Made by a program: the position numbers and the translations under genes. From NCBI GenBank assembly GCA_022651245.1, contig JALCQM010000005.1, positions 17,860 to 81,859 of the forward strand: DNA of 64,000 nt, read 5' to 3'. The notes under the pieces were generated by a model that saw nothing but the letters and a program-made list of their open reading frames with translations, searched no databases and was not told where the DNA came from. This document shows positions 39,838 through 49,124 of the stretch, in pieces (the stretch's first letter is position 1; each line of letters begins with the position of its first letter). This stretch comes from Lactobacillus sp. (lineage in GTDB: Bacteria > Bacillota > Bacilli > Lactobacillales > Lactobacillaceae).

Positions 39838-41336
39838 ATAACTTTATCATTTTGGACCCGGCAGATACGGTCGGTGTCGCCTTGCAAGACATTCCGGCCA
39901 AGACGACCTTGGCGACCACGAGTGGCACGGTGACGCTGCCCGCCGAAATCAAGCGCGGGCATAAGTTTGCGTTACAGGCGATCGCGGCCGGCACTGATAT
40001 CATCAAGTACGGCTTTGCGATCGGGCACGCGACGGCGCCAATCGCCGCCGGGGAGTGGGTGCACACCCATAACGTGGCGACCAACCTCTCGGGTGAGCTG
40101 GCTTACACTTACCAGCCGCACGATACGACGCGGACGGTGGCGTTGGACACGCGCACGTTCATGGGGTATTCGCGCCCCAACGGCAAAGTCGGGATCCGCA
40201 ACGACCTGTACATCATCCCCACAGTTGGCTGCATCAACCCGCTTTTGGACATTGTCGTCGACCAATTCAAGGCGTTACATCCGGACAATGGTAGTTTTGA
40301 CAACGTGATCTTACTGAAGCATCCCTATGGTTGCTCACAACTCGGGGATGATTTTGAGCAAACGCGCAAGATCTTAGTCGATGCGGCCTTGCAACCGAAC
40401 GCTGGCGGCGTCTTGATCTACGGCCTGGGGTGCGAGAACAACCAGATGGCTGGGATGCAAACCGAGCTGGAAAAAGTTGGCGGGCCGATCGACCATGACC
40501 GCATGAAGTTCATGGTCGCCCAAGAAGTCGATGACGATCTCGGAACGGCGCTGGACTTGCTGGAGGAACTCAACGAAGCCGCCGCAAGCGACGTGCGCAC
40601 GCCGCAACCGCTGTCGGCGTTGAAGATCGGCTTGAAGTGCGGCGGTAGTGACGGGCTGTCCGGTGTGACGGCGAACCCGTTGCTTGGCCGCGTGGCGGAC
40701 TTTGTGACGGCACAAGGCGGCAGCGCCGTGCTGTCGGAAGTGCCTGAAATGTTCGGGGCCGAGACGATCCTGATGTCTCGGGCTAAGGACAAAGCCACTT
40801 TTAATAAAATCGTGGATTTGATCAACAACTTCAAGGCGTATTTTGAATCCTTCCACCAGCCGATTTACGAGAACCCCTCACCAGGCAACAAAGCGGGGGG
40901 CATCACGACGCTGGAAGACAAGTCGCTGGGCTGCACGCAAAAGGCCGGGACGAGTCAGGTGACCGACGTGTTGCAATATGGTGAAAAGCTGAAGACACCG
41001 GGCCTGAACCTCCTACAGTCACCGGGGAACGACTTGGTCTCCAGCTCGGCTGAAGCCAGCGCCGACTGCCAGATGGTCCTGTTTACCACCGGCCGCGGCA
41101 CGCCGTTTGCCACCTATGTGCCAACGGTCAAAGTTGCCTCGAATTCATATATCGCCGAGAAGAAAACGCGTTGGATCGACTTCAACGCCGGTCGCTTATT
41201 GGACACAGACATGGATACCTTAGCCGATGAGTTCATCGGCTACCTGCTACACGTCGCGAGCGGCGATGTTAAAACCAACAACGAGAAATACGGGATACAC
41301 GGCATCGCAATCTTCAAAACGGGAGTCACAGAATAG
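39834..41336 (+). CDS. uxaA: Altronate dehydratase
   Basis: Dehydrates D-altronate to 2-keto-3-deoxygluconate. 500 residues: N-terminal SAF domain (about 1-95) and C-terminal dehydratase domain with GCSQLGDDFEQTRK, KCGGSDGLSGVTANPLLG and the ENPSPGNKAGGITTLEDKSLGC motif. Overlaps uxaB by 4 nt. Its TAG stop lies within the start of hairpin element E. Confidence 0.93.
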   Translation: MNNFIILDPADTVGVALQDIPAKTTLATTSGTVTLPAEIKRGHKFALQAIAAGTDIIKYGFAIGHATAPIAAGEWVHTHNVATNLSGELAYTYQPHDTTRTVALDTRTFMGYSRPNGKVGIRNDLYIIPTVGCINPLLDIVVDQFKALHPDNGSFDNVILLKHPYGCSQLGDDFEQTRKILVDAALQPNAGGVLIYGLGCENNQMAGMQTELEKVGGPIDHDRMKFMVAQEVDDDLGTALDLLEELNEAAASDVRTPQPLSALKIGLKCGGSDGLSGVTANPLLGRVADFVTAQGGSAVLSEVPEMFGAETILMSRAKDKATFNKIVDLINNFKAYFESFHQPIYENPSPGNKAGGITTLEDKSLGCTQKAGTSQVTDVLQYGEKLKTPGLNLLQSPGNDLVSSSAEASADCQMVLFTTGRGTPFATYVPTVKVASNSYIAEKKTRWIDFNAGRLLDTDMDTLADEFIGYLLHVASGDVKTNNEKYGIHGIAIFKTGVTE

Positions 41337-41453
41337 AGCGCGAGCCAAGGCGGGTTTAGGTGAGTGTGTAAGGCAGCGTGGCGTTAGTCGGCGACAGCCG
41401 GCTGGCGTCGCGACCGGTTGGAACGCCTCACCGTTGCCTTGGGAAGCGCGTTT
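41335..41453 (+). repeat. Hairpin element copy E
   Basis: Single copy on the uxaA stop codon. Stems CCAAGGC/GCCTTGG, GGTGAG/CTCACC, tip CGTTAGTCGGC-gaca-GCCGGCTGGCG. It ends in GCGCGTTTA rather than AGCTCGAC. A perfect 11-bp direct repeat AGAATAGAGCG lies at 41330-41340 and 41454-41464. The left half resembles subtype I and the right half subtype II. Confidence 0.82.
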
Positions 41454-41495
41454 AGAATAGAGCGTGACGCATCTAAGCAGCTGATCGTCAGACAA

Positions 41496-41533
41496 AAGAA
41501 ACGAGCAGGCCAGCGCTGGCTTGCTCGTTTCTT
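41496..41533. terminator. Bidirectional terminator uxaA / usp
   Basis: AGAAACGAGCA ... TGCTCGTTTCT with inner GCCAGCGCTGGC; serves the two convergent genes. Confidence 0.8.
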
Positions 41534-41541
41534 AGTTAACC

Positions 41542-42042
41542 TTATTTTTGTTCTGGCTTGTCCTTCGGCTTCTTAGTCGAGGCTAAGGCGGGCTTGTTGT
41601 CCAAGTCGGTCCGAACGACCAATACGTCGCAAGGCGCGTTACGGGTCACGTACTCGGTGACGCTCCCGATCAGCAGCCGTTCGACGGCGTTGAGGCCGGT
41701 TGCCCCGATCATGATCAGATCGATGTCGTGAGCCTTAGGCATATCGCGAGCGATGATCGTCTTCGGCGCACCGTATTCAATGGTATAGCTGACCTTATCC
41801 AGGCCGGCGTCTTTCGCTTGTTGGATGTAGCCGTCCATCGTTTGTTTAGCGGTTTCGGTGACCTGTTCAACCATTGCAGAGTCAAAGCTCGACACATTTT
41901 GGAAAGCGCGAGTGTCGACGGTGTGCACCATGAAAAGTTCGCCATCATTACGCTTGGCAACTGCGATCGCTTTTTGGAAGGCGAGTTCGGATTCGTACGA
42001 GCCGTCGATCGCGACTAAGATGTGCTTGTATTGTTGTAACAT
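41542..42042 (-). CDS. Universal stress protein, UspA family
   Basis: 166-residue cytoplasmic Usp fold. N-terminal KHILVAIDGSYESELAFQKAI and the C-terminal ATP-binding motif GATGLNAVERLLIGSVTEYVTRNAPCDVLVV (G-2x-G-9x-G-S). I start at the ATG at 42042 because GAGGTG lies 6 nt before it. Ends in a charged tail (KPKDKPEQK). Confidence 0.9.
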   Translation of the reverse strand: MLQQYKHILVAIDGSYESELAFQKAIAVAKRNDGELFMVHTVDTRAFQNVSSFDSAMVEQVTETAKQTMDGYIQQAKDAGLDKVSYTIEYGAPKTIIARDMPKAHDIDLIMIGATGLNAVERLLIGSVTEYVTRNAPCDVLVVRTDLDNKPALASTKKPKDKPEQK

Positions 42043-42179
42043 GTCTATCACCTCTTAACTATATTTTAATGCATTGCGGGGAAAAGTGAAAGCGCTAGCC
42101 ATAGGGTATTGGCCGATTTGGCCTAAAAAAACCGTCATCCTAACGAATGGCGGTTGTGTAAGTGGTGAGGCTGGGGTGA

Positions 42180-42467
42180 TTAGTCCTGATCGGGGGTAAT
42201 GTATTTGGGTAAATTCAGCCCTAAGATCCCGACGGTTATGGCGCCGAGCACTAAAGCGGTGACGCGCAACCAGGTGAGCGCCACAAAAGCGCCGATCGCC
42301 GCGACCAGTGCCGCGATGATCAGGACGGTCGCGTAAGTTGCGAGTGTTTGCCCCAATTTTTCCGGGACGGTTTTAAGCGTCAAAAAATCGTGTTGGCGGT
42401 GAGTGTAGAGGTAACCCGCCAAGGCGACAAGCACGAAGGCGTAAACAAGCATGATAACAGTGAGCAT
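42180..42467 (-). CDS. Small membrane protein, 95 aa
   Basis: Three hydrophobic segments (LTVIMLVYAFVLVALAGYLY; TYATVLIIAALVAAIGAFVAL; VTALVLGAITVGILGL). Family not recognised. AAAGGA precedes the ATG and a TATAAT box about 40 nt upstream suggests its own promoter, downstream of the ncRNA terminator. Confidence 0.7.
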   Translation of the reverse strand: MLTVIMLVYAFVLVALAGYLYTHRQHDFLTLKTVPEKLGQTLATYATVLIIAALVAAIGAFVALTWLRVTALVLGAITVGILGLNLPKYITPDQD

Positions 42468-42522
42468 AAGCGAATCCTTTCTAGTGGTGATGTATGGCTA
42501 TTATACCTAACTTACAGGCAAT

Positions 42523-42754
42523 AAAAAAACCGGCTTACGCCGGCCAAAGTCCGAGGACTTCTTGTGAAAGGCTAGTAGTGCCGTTTTCTTCCCGTTCTGT
42601 TGAAACCCGCTGAATAGCTAAGTGGGTCCAAACGTCCAACACGTTAGTCACTCAGTGAAAGAGTGCCACGGTATTGAGCTCTTATGGTCCCAAGGTCTCG
42701 AGACTGTTCGGTCAACTGAATGATGGGAAGCGCGCACACCTTAGGTACTTCCAT
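42523..42754 (-). ncRNA. Independent ncRNA, possible 6S RNA (Lacto-usp type)
   Basis: A gene-like unit without ORF: minus-strand promoter TTGCAT (42784-42789), 17-nt spacer, TATGCT (42761-42766), about 230 nt of GC-mixed sequence, then the terminator CCGGC-gtaa-GCCGG plus seven T (42523-42543). The 5' and 3' parts can form a rod (CTTCCC/GGGAAG, GTTGA/TCAAC, GTGC/GCAC, AAGG/CCTT) with a large internal region, compatible with 6S RNA. Location beside usp, and ultimately near rarA, matches where 6S is found in related genera as I recall. The 6S identity is inference. Confidence 0.55.
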
Positions 42755-42949
42755 GGGTAAAGCATAGCATCCTGTTCCCGAAGATGCAAGTGTTAAGTCC
42801 CGCTGTGATGCAGTTGTAACCGTTATCCCAAGAGCACAAAATAACGCTGAGGTCAAGTAAAGTGACTCATTGAGTGGTCAAGTCAATCAACGTTGTCCGT
42901 TATCTTGGTGATAAGGCGATGTTTTGCGAGTGGCACGCTGCCCGTCCAG

Positions 42950-43429
42950 TTAACTGTTTAAGGAGATCATTAGAATTAGTACCAGGCAGAGGCCGTATAG
43001 TCCGATGACGGCAATCATTGCGAGCCGTTCTTTGTTCCAAGCCCATTTGGAAGCAGAGGTACTGTCCTTCGCATTCAGATAGGTTAAGAGACTGGTGGCA
43101 AAGACAATGATATTACCTAAAAATAGCTGAATGATGGCGAGCGGTAAGAAGATGAGCGTGACATTAGTCTTGTTTTGTAAGGCAAAGGCCTCGCAAAGCC
43201 ATAGAAAATAGCCGACGAGAACGTTTAGTGAAACAACGATGAGCATGACAGAGGTATATGGACTCGCTTTTAGGATAGTCTGTAAGGATTTTTCTTGGAT
43301 TAAGGCGGTAAGACCGATGTAGGAAAAATAGCCTAAAGCGGTTAAGAAGAGCATTAAGTAGTTCGAGAGGTAAACACGGTTAATATTGAATGAAGTTAGA
43401 CGTTTAAACTGGCGACTAATGATAGACAT
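42950..43429 (-). CDS. Hypothetical membrane protein, 159 aa
   Basis: Four predicted helices (YLMLFLTALGYFSYIGLTALI; SVMLIVVSLNVLVGYFLWL; LIFLPLAIIQLFLGNIIVFATSLLTYL; MIAVIGLYGLCLVLILMI). AAAGGGTGTGAT before the ATG. Family not recognised. AT-rich relative to the flanking housekeeping DNA; first gene of the acquired-looking segment. Confidence 0.65.
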   Translation of the reverse strand: MSIISRQFKRLTSFNINRVYLSNYLMLFLTALGYFSYIGLTALIQEKSLQTILKASPYTSVMLIVVSLNVLVGYFLWLCEAFALQNKTNVTLIFLPLAIIQLFLGNIIVFATSLLTYLNAKDSTSASKWAWNKERLAMIAVIGLYGLCLVLILMISLNS

Positions 43430-43558
43430 CAGATCACACCCTTTCTAAACTTGATTCTAACTTAGGAAGGAACCTGAGTAAAACTGACTCAAAAAAGTGG
43501 CATAAATAACAAATAATTTAAGAAACACGTTTCAATTAGCGCATTGGTATACCTACGA

Positions 43559-44311
43559 TCAATGATAGGTGTCGATATAATAACGGAATAGGGCGTCGAC
43601 GACAAACTCTAAGCAAGAGAAATAGTTGTACTCGGTATCGGGAATGTTGGATATATGTAGACGTGTGCTGACATAATAGAGATTGAACGTCGCTTGAGAA
43701 GATAGACTATTTTGGGATAGGGGCGTGATTGAGATTAAAGTAACATTTTTGACGTGCAGGCGCATCAGGTGGTTATTGATTTCTTGGTTTTCACCAGAAA
43801 AGGAGATGACAATTAGTAAATCTTCAGAACCAACCGTGTCCAGCGCCCATTTAAGCTCAGTGATCGAAGGAATGGCATACATACGCTGGTCAACGGCAAT
43901 GAAATTCCGTGCTAGTAACTCGCAGGCCCTTTTCTCGCCCCAATCTGTCCCATAGAGATAGATGTGTCTAGCCTCGTGAATTGCCTTAACTAGAGGTTGT
44001 AGGTCGGTTTGGGAGAGTAGTGACATGGTGTCTTTCATGTCTTTTTCTAATGCCGTGAAATAGTCGGTGCGCTCGGGTTGACTAATATCGCGCTCATGCC
44101 GAAGGAAATACTTCATTTCTGATAGCCCATTAAAATCGAGCTTCTTTGAAATACGTGTTAACGTTGCTGGAGATGTGAAGGTGAGTTCACTAAGCTCCTT
44201 TGAGGTCATGTGACTGATCGATTCACGGTTCTTTAAAAGATAGGAGAGAATTTGAATATCATTTTTGGTGAGCAGTCCAGTTTTGCTATTGATTAAATCT
44301 TCGAACCTCAT
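43559..44311 (-). CDS. MurR/RpiR-family regulator
   Basis: 250 residues: N-terminal RpiR helix-turn-helix (MTSKELSELTFTSPATLTRISKKLDFNGLSEMKYFLRHE) and a C-terminal SIS phosphosugar-binding domain (IYLYGTDWGEKRACELLARNF ... VISFSGENQEI). Start ATG 44311 with AGGAGG upstream. It is divergent from the GH4/PTS genes and probably controls them in response to a sugar phosphate (inference). Confidence 0.88.
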   Translation of the reverse strand: MRFEDLINSKTGLLTKNDIQILSYLLKNRESISHMTSKELSELTFTSPATLTRISKKLDFNGLSEMKYFLRHERDISQPERTDYFTALEKDMKDTMSLLSQTDLQPLVKAIHEARHIYLYGTDWGEKRACELLARNFIAVDQRMYAIPSITELKWALDTVGSEDLLIVISFSGENQEINNHLMRLHVKNVTLISITPLSQNSLSSQATFNLYYVSTRLHISNIPDTEYNYFSCLEFVVDALFRYYIDTYH

Positions 44312-44350
44312 GTTTTGCCTCCTAAAGTAAAATGAAACGTCTTTCGCGTT

Positions 44351-44366
44351 TTGAAACAAATTTCAA
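44351..44366. promoter_or_regulatory. Candidate RpiR operator
   Basis: Palindrome TTGAAA-caaa-TTTCAA in the divergent rpiR/GH4 intergenic region. Confidence 0.5.
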
Positions 44367-44376
44367 CAATTGTAAT

Positions 44377-44390
44377 TGTAAACGTTTTCT
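44377..44390. promoter_or_regulatory. Catabolite-responsive element (cre)
   Basis: TGTAAACGTTTTCT fits the CcpA consensus TGWAANCGNTNWCA at 13 of 14 positions, upstream of the GH4/PTS genes, implying glucose repression. Confidence 0.7.
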
Positions 44391-44456
44391 ACAAAAAGCG
44401 CTAATTCCTGTTATTTTTAACCTATACTGGTGTCGAGCCAAGAAGGAGGCAATATT

Positions 44457-45788
44457 ATGAAGTTCAAAGATCTACATGTTGCGATTGCCGGTGGTGGGAG
44501 CACCTATACGCCAGGTATTGTGCAGGCAATTCTGCATAATAGTGATAGGTTCCCGATTACTAAAATTACACTTTATGATATTGATCAAGAACGAAACTAC
44601 GATATGCAGCTGATTATCGCGTATATGTTGAAACATGATGGTTATGATAACGTTGAGCTGAATGCGACGCTTAATCCAAAAGAGGCGTTTACAGGGGTTG
44701 ATTTTGTTTTTTCGCAGATTCGTGTCGGTGGTATGCAGATGCGCGAAAAGGATGAAAAGATTCCGCTGTCTCACGGCTTAGTGGGCCAAGAGACTTGTGG
44801 GGTTGGTGGCTTTTCATATGGCCTTCGTTCGATCAAAGGCCTGCTAGAGGTTGTTGGTTACGTTCAGGAGTACGCACCAGATGCCTGGATCCTAAATTAC
44901 ACAAACCCAGAAACCTTGATCGCAGAAGCAATTCGGCGTCAATTTCCTAAGGCTCAGATGCTAAATGCCTGCGATATGACGATCTCTATTGAAGAGACGA
45001 TGGCACGTAATTTTGGGTATGACCGGAAGAATTGGATCGCACAATATTATGGACTTAATCACTTTGGGTGGTATACCTCGATCTATGACAAGTCATTACA
45101 ACGTGATGTGATGCCAGAGTTGATTCAAAAACTGCTAAAAGCACCGATGCAGATTGCCTCTTTCAACAAGGGGGATAAGAGCTGGCAGGATGCCTGGAAC
45201 AAACTCAGTATGATTCTGAAATTATTCCCTGATTATTTACCGAACAATTATCTGGAGTATTACTTCTTCCCGGATATTGTGGTCAAAGAGCAGGATCCTA
45301 ACTATACTCGAGCAAACATGGTCATGGATGGGCGACTGAAGCACACCAAAGATATGGCTAATCAAATCCGTAATAAAGCAGATGGCGAAATTTTAGACTT
45401 TGATTTCGGTGAACACGGTCAATATATTGTTGATATGGCGACCTCAATTTTGAATGATAGTCATGAACGTTTCATGTTGATTCAACCCAACATGGGTGCG
45501 ATTCCTAACTTGCGTCCCGATGCTGTCGTCGAAATTCCAACTTATGTTGGCCGTTTAGGGGGAGAACCGATTGCAATGCGGCACCCGATCAACGATTTTC
45601 ATAAAGGGTTGATGGAGGCACAAAATGCTGCTGAGAAGCTGCTTGTTGATGGCTACTTTGAGCATTCGTATCAAAAAATTCTTGAAGCCTTCACCTTGAA
45701 CCAAACGGTACCTTCGGCGGATAAAGCGAAAGAAGTACTTGATGACCTTATTGTTGCCAATAAAGATTACTGGCCGGAACTCCACTAA
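44457..45788 (+). CDS. GH4 6-phospho-alpha-glucosidase
   Basis: NAD- and metal-dependent hydrolase that cleaves PTS-imported phospho-disaccharides. 443 residues; GGGSTYTPG (12-20), Cys172 and Asp173 in NACDMT, His202 in GLNHFGWYT. The CD-M-P/T version of the GH4 metal motif is typical of alpha-specific enzymes such as GlvA/MalH, whereas beta-glucosidases have CN-x-P; so maltose-6'-phosphate-like substrates are likely. Start ATG 44457 with AAGGAGG upstream. Followed after 23 nt by the matching PTS gene. Confidence 0.87.
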   Translation: MKFKDLHVAIAGGGSTYTPGIVQAILHNSDRFPITKITLYDIDQERNYDMQLIIAYMLKHDGYDNVELNATLNPKEAFTGVDFVFSQIRVGGMQMREKDEKIPLSHGLVGQETCGVGGFSYGLRSIKGLLEVVGYVQEYAPDAWILNYTNPETLIAEAIRRQFPKAQMLNACDMTISIEETMARNFGYDRKNWIAQYYGLNHFGWYTSIYDKSLQRDVMPELIQKLLKAPMQIASFNKGDKSWQDAWNKLSMILKLFPDYLPNNYLEYYFFPDIVVKEQDPNYTRANMVMDGRLKHTKDMANQIRNKADGEILDFDFGEHGQYIVDMATSILNDSHERFMLIQPNMGAIPNLRPDAVVEIPTYVGRLGGEPIAMRHPINDFHKGLMEAQNAAEKLLVDGYFEHSYQKILEAFTLNQTVPSADKAKEVLDDLIVANKDYWPELH

Positions 45789-45811
45789 AAAGAGTAGCGA
45801 GGTGCGGGACA

Positions 45812-47917
45812 ATGATGGCAAAATTTCAGCGCTTTGGTGGCGCTATGTTTACGCCCGTGGTGTTCTTCGTATTTTCTGGAATCATCGTCGGATTGACTTC
45901 CGTTTTTACGAATCCGACCATCATGGGAAGCATTGCCGGTGACGGCACTGCATGGACTAATTTTTGGAGTATTATTGACGCCGGTGGGTGGACAGTTTTC
46001 AACAACATGGAAGTTCTGTTCGTCATCGGATTACCTCTTGGGTTAGCAAATAAAGCAAAAGAACGTGCGGCATTGGAAGCATTCGTTCTGTACATGACGT
46101 TTAATAACTTTGTTAACATCATTCTACAGCACTGGGGTAAGGGGCTTGGTGTTAACTTGGCTTCAACGGCTGAAACCAGTGGCTTAAAGGTCATTGCCGG
46201 GGTCAAGACTTTAGATACCGGGGTGATTGGTGCCATTTTGATTGCCGGTCTGGTTGTCTGGCTACACAATCGTTATTTTGATGTAAAACTCCCGGATTGG
46301 CTAGGGGTTTTCCAAGGCTCTGCTTTTGTTGCAATGATTGGATTCTTTGCCATGATACCAGTAGCTGCACTCTTTTGCTGGATCTGGCCGGCCTTTCAGC
46401 ATGGCGTTTTACAGCTACAATTCTTCATGGTTAAGTCGGGACGACTAGGGATCTTCATGTATATCTTCTTGGAGAAGGCCCTCTTACCGGTCGGGTTACA
46501 TCACTTTATTTACGCACCGTTCCAGTATGGCCCCGCTATCGTTGAAGGCGGAACAACGTTGTATTGGATGAAACATATTACGGCGTTTGCAGCGTCAACG
46601 AAGTCAATGACGACGCTATTTCCAGAAGGTGGCTTTGCAATGCAAGGCCTATCCAACATTTTTGGGGTTCCAGGGATTGCGCTCGCGTTTTATGCGACGG
46701 CAAAGCAAAAAAACCGTAAGAAAGTACTCGCACTGATTGTTCCCGGCGTGTTGACCTCTGTTTTTGCCGGGATAACTGAGCCATTCGATTATACGTTCCT
46801 GTTCATTGCACCAGTACTCTTTTATGTCCATGCCTTGTTGGCAGCGACGCTTGCGACGACAATGTACAGTTTTGGCGTTACCGGTGATATGCAAGGCGGT
46901 TTGATCGAAATGGCAGCCAAAAACTACATTCCAATGTGGGCGAATCACTGGCTGACATACGTCATTCAATGGGGGCTAGGGCTGGCCTTTATTGCAATCT
47001 ACTTCTTTATTTTCCGGTACTTAATCTTGAAATTTAATTTTCCAACGCCAGGTCGTACGGATGACGAGATGGTTAACATGTTCACCAAGAAAGATTATCA
47101 AGCTAAAAAGGCTGGTAAATCTGGCAAGAATAGCGATAGTCCGTTCAGAGTCGCCGCTGGTGAATACATCAAATTGTTAGGTGGTGCCGCTAATATCTCA
47201 ACGGTTAATAACTGTTTTACTCGTCTGCGGCTAACGATCAAAGACCCAGCACAATTAGCTACTGACGCTGCGTTTATGGGTGCAGGAGCAAAGGGCGTGG
47301 TTCGTAACGGGGATGCCGTTCAAATTATCGTAGGGACTGATGTGACAAACGTCCGCGAAGAAGTCGACGCTTTGATGGATGAAGGAACAGGAGCCACAAG
47401 TGTCGCAACCGTGTATGAGCCTGCTAAGCCAGAAAGTGACGAACCGACGGCGACAAAGGCGACGCTATTTGCACCGGTAAACGGTAACTTTATGAATTTA
47501 GAGGATGTTCCGGATGATGTCTTCTCAAAGAAAATGGTTGGTGAAGGGTTCGCAATTAGGCCTGCCGATGGGAATATCTATGCCGGGGTTTCGGGCCGCA
47601 TCACAAGTGTTTTCCCAACCAAACATGCGCTGGGGATCAAGACAGACAATGGCATTGAATTGATGCTGCATTTGGGATTAGATACTGTTGAGCTCAAAGG
47701 TGAACCATTCGATGTTGTCGTTAAAGAAGGTGACCGCGTCGCACCAGAAACATTAGTTGCAAAGATGGATATTCATAAGATCGAGATGGCTGGCAAAGAT
47801 CCTGTCGTCTTGATGGTCATGGTGAATAGTAGTCAGTTCTTGCTTGGTAATTTCAAAGCAGAGGTTGGATCTGAAGTCAACCATGGCACACCAATTTTGG
47901 ACGTTGATCGTGCGTAG
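45812..47917 (+). CDS. Alpha-glucoside PTS transporter EIICBA
   Basis: Imports and phosphorylates an alpha-glucoside. 701 residues: EIIC membrane domain (about 1-420) with GLHHFIYAPFQYGP, EIIB with phospho-Cys468 in NNCFTRLR, and EIIA with phospho-His620 in LMLHLGLDTVELKG. All three domains are fused, so no separate EIIA is needed. Paired with the GH4 hydrolase; a maltose/trehalose-like substrate is likely but cannot be fixed. Confidence 0.9.
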   Translation: MMAKFQRFGGAMFTPVVFFVFSGIIVGLTSVFTNPTIMGSIAGDGTAWTNFWSIIDAGGWTVFNNMEVLFVIGLPLGLANKAKERAALEAFVLYMTFNNFVNIILQHWGKGLGVNLASTAETSGLKVIAGVKTLDTGVIGAILIAGLVVWLHNRYFDVKLPDWLGVFQGSAFVAMIGFFAMIPVAALFCWIWPAFQHGVLQLQFFMVKSGRLGIFMYIFLEKALLPVGLHHFIYAPFQYGPAIVEGGTTLYWMKHITAFAASTKSMTTLFPEGGFAMQGLSNIFGVPGIALAFYATAKQKNRKKVLALIVPGVLTSVFAGITEPFDYTFLFIAPVLFYVHALLAATLATTMYSFGVTGDMQGGLIEMAAKNYIPMWANHWLTYVIQWGLGLAFIAIYFFIFRYLILKFNFPTPGRTDDEMVNMFTKKDYQAKKAGKSGKNSDSPFRVAAGEYIKLLGGAANISTVNNCFTRLRLTIKDPAQLATDAAFMGAGAKGVVRNGDAVQIIVGTDVTNVREEVDALMDEGTGATSVATVYEPAKPESDEPTATKATLFAPVNGNFMNLEDVPDDVFSKKMVGEGFAIRPADGNIYAGVSGRITSVFPTKHALGIKTDNGIELMLHLGLDTVELKGEPFDVVVKEGDRVAPETLVAKMDIHKIEMAGKDPVVLMVMVNSSQFLLGNFKAEVGSEVNHGTPILDVDRA

Positions 47918-47940
47918 TGTTGATTACTGAAGGATTCTGG

Positions 47941-47974
47941 GCGTATTCGTTCATAAAAACGGGTACGCTTTTGT
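47941..47974 (+). terminator. Hairpin after PTS gene
   Basis: GCGTAttCGTT ... AACGggTACGC followed by TTTTGTTTT. Confidence 0.65.
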
Positions 47975-47998
47975 TTTGGGGATGTGTAAGGAGTGACT

Positions 47999-48871
47999 AT
48001 GGAAAATCTATTATTAGGGCTGATACCGGCAGTTGGCTGGGGATCACAGTCAATCGTCATGCAGAAAATTGGCGGAAGGTTTACAAATAAGGCCTTTGGT
48101 ATGGTGACAGGCGCCGTTATTTTTGCCGTAATCGTTACCTTGATCAGGCAACCGGTCAATTTAACGCTACCCTTAATCGTTGGTTCGACGTTGAGCGGTA
48201 TTTGTTGGAGCATCGGACTGTTGATGCAGGTCTATTCCTTCGATTTACTAGGTATTTCTAAAGCAATGCCGATCAGTACTGGCGAGCAACTTATAGGGAC
48301 TGTGTTGATTGGTGCCTTGTACTTTCACGAATGGACAACGGTCAAGCAATTTAGCATTGGTGTGTTGGCAGTCGTATTAATTATTGTCGGTGTTGTGATC
48401 ATTGCGCTGAAAGGACGCGGCAGGGCAAACGGTGGTAATGCGGGACAGTCACTAGCGTATGCTTTAGGTGTTTTGACAATTTCATCGTTTGGTCTGATTG
48501 GATATGCTGTAATTCCGCGAGTTTTTAATTTGAATGGCTGGGATATGTTGTTGCCACAGTCGCTGGCAATGTGGGTCTCAATGTTCCTCTTTATTTCGGT
48601 TGTTCCTGGTAACCAGATATGGTCAGCGAAGAGTTGGCAAAACATTGTGACGGGAATGTGTTTTGCCGTTGCCAACTTAGCAATCTTAATATCGAATCAG
48701 GTCAATGGATTAGCCATTGGCTACACGCTCTCGCAACTTAACGTCGTTATTGCGACGTTAGGTGGTCTATTCATTCTCCATGAACATCATGGTAAGAATG
48801 GTCGGCTTAGAATTTCTGTAGGCCTTACGTTGGTCATCGCTGGGGCTATCTTTATCGGTACAACTAGGTAG
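47999..48871 (+). CDS. GRP-family sugar uptake protein (GlcU-like)
   Basis: 290-residue, ten-helix drug/metabolite-superfamily transporter resembling GlcU/RbsU of Firmicutes, which take up glucose or ribose by proton symport. N-terminal LLLGLIPAVGWGSQSIVMQKIGG and GISKAMPISTGEQLIGTVLIGALYFHEW are typical. Start ATG 47999 with AAGGAGTG upstream. May take up the free hexose linked to the neighbouring GH4/PTS system. Confidence 0.85.
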   Translation: MENLLLGLIPAVGWGSQSIVMQKIGGRFTNKAFGMVTGAVIFAVIVTLIRQPVNLTLPLIVGSTLSGICWSIGLLMQVYSFDLLGISKAMPISTGEQLIGTVLIGALYFHEWTTVKQFSIGVLAVVLIIVGVVIIALKGRGRANGGNAGQSLAYALGVLTISSFGLIGYAVIPRVFNLNGWDMLLPQSLAMWVSMFLFISVVPGNQIWSAKSWQNIVTGMCFAVANLAILISNQVNGLAIGYTLSQLNVVIATLGGLFILHEHHGKNGRLRISVGLTLVIAGAIFIGTTR

Positions 48872-48913
48872 ATACGATCGATCAATTTGTATAGCGGCCC
48901 GGATTGATAGCAC

Positions 48914-48961
48914 AAGCGCCGTCATCCCACATAATAATTTGTGAGGTGACGGCGCTTTTTT
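48914..48961 (+). terminator. Terminator after GlcU-like gene
   Basis: AGCGCCGTCA ... TGACGGCGCT followed by TTTTTT. Confidence 0.8.
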
Positions 48962-49000
48962 GGTGCTACTTTGTGGAGAGTGGGTATTGATTGCTATCGC

Positions 49001-49124
49001 GCTTTAAACGCGTTCACCAGCACAACGGTGAGGCGTACAAGGCATCGCGTCAGCGTGTGGCTGACGCCACCCACTGCCACGCTACCTTACACCCATGCCT
49101 AAATGCGCCTTGGCTCACGCTCTG
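49001..49124 (-). repeat. Hairpin element copy F (mosaic)
   Basis: Minus-strand copy starting CAGAGCG; its first bases supply the last two codons and the TGA stop of rarA. Tip AGTGGGTGGC-gtca-GCCACACGCT pairs well, but the second stem is mismatched: the left arm (CCAAGGC) is E-like and the right arm (GTGCTG) G-like. Ends GCGTTTA like E and G. Confidence 0.75.

Noticed and set aside
42061-42179. Structured leader directly upstream of usp
   Set aside because: Only a short terminator-like hairpin for the preceding minus-strand gene is visible; the better ncRNA candidate lies further upstream.
42644-42856. 70-aa minus-strand ORF
   Set aside because: It spans the promoter and 5' part of the ncRNA gene and has no ribosome site.
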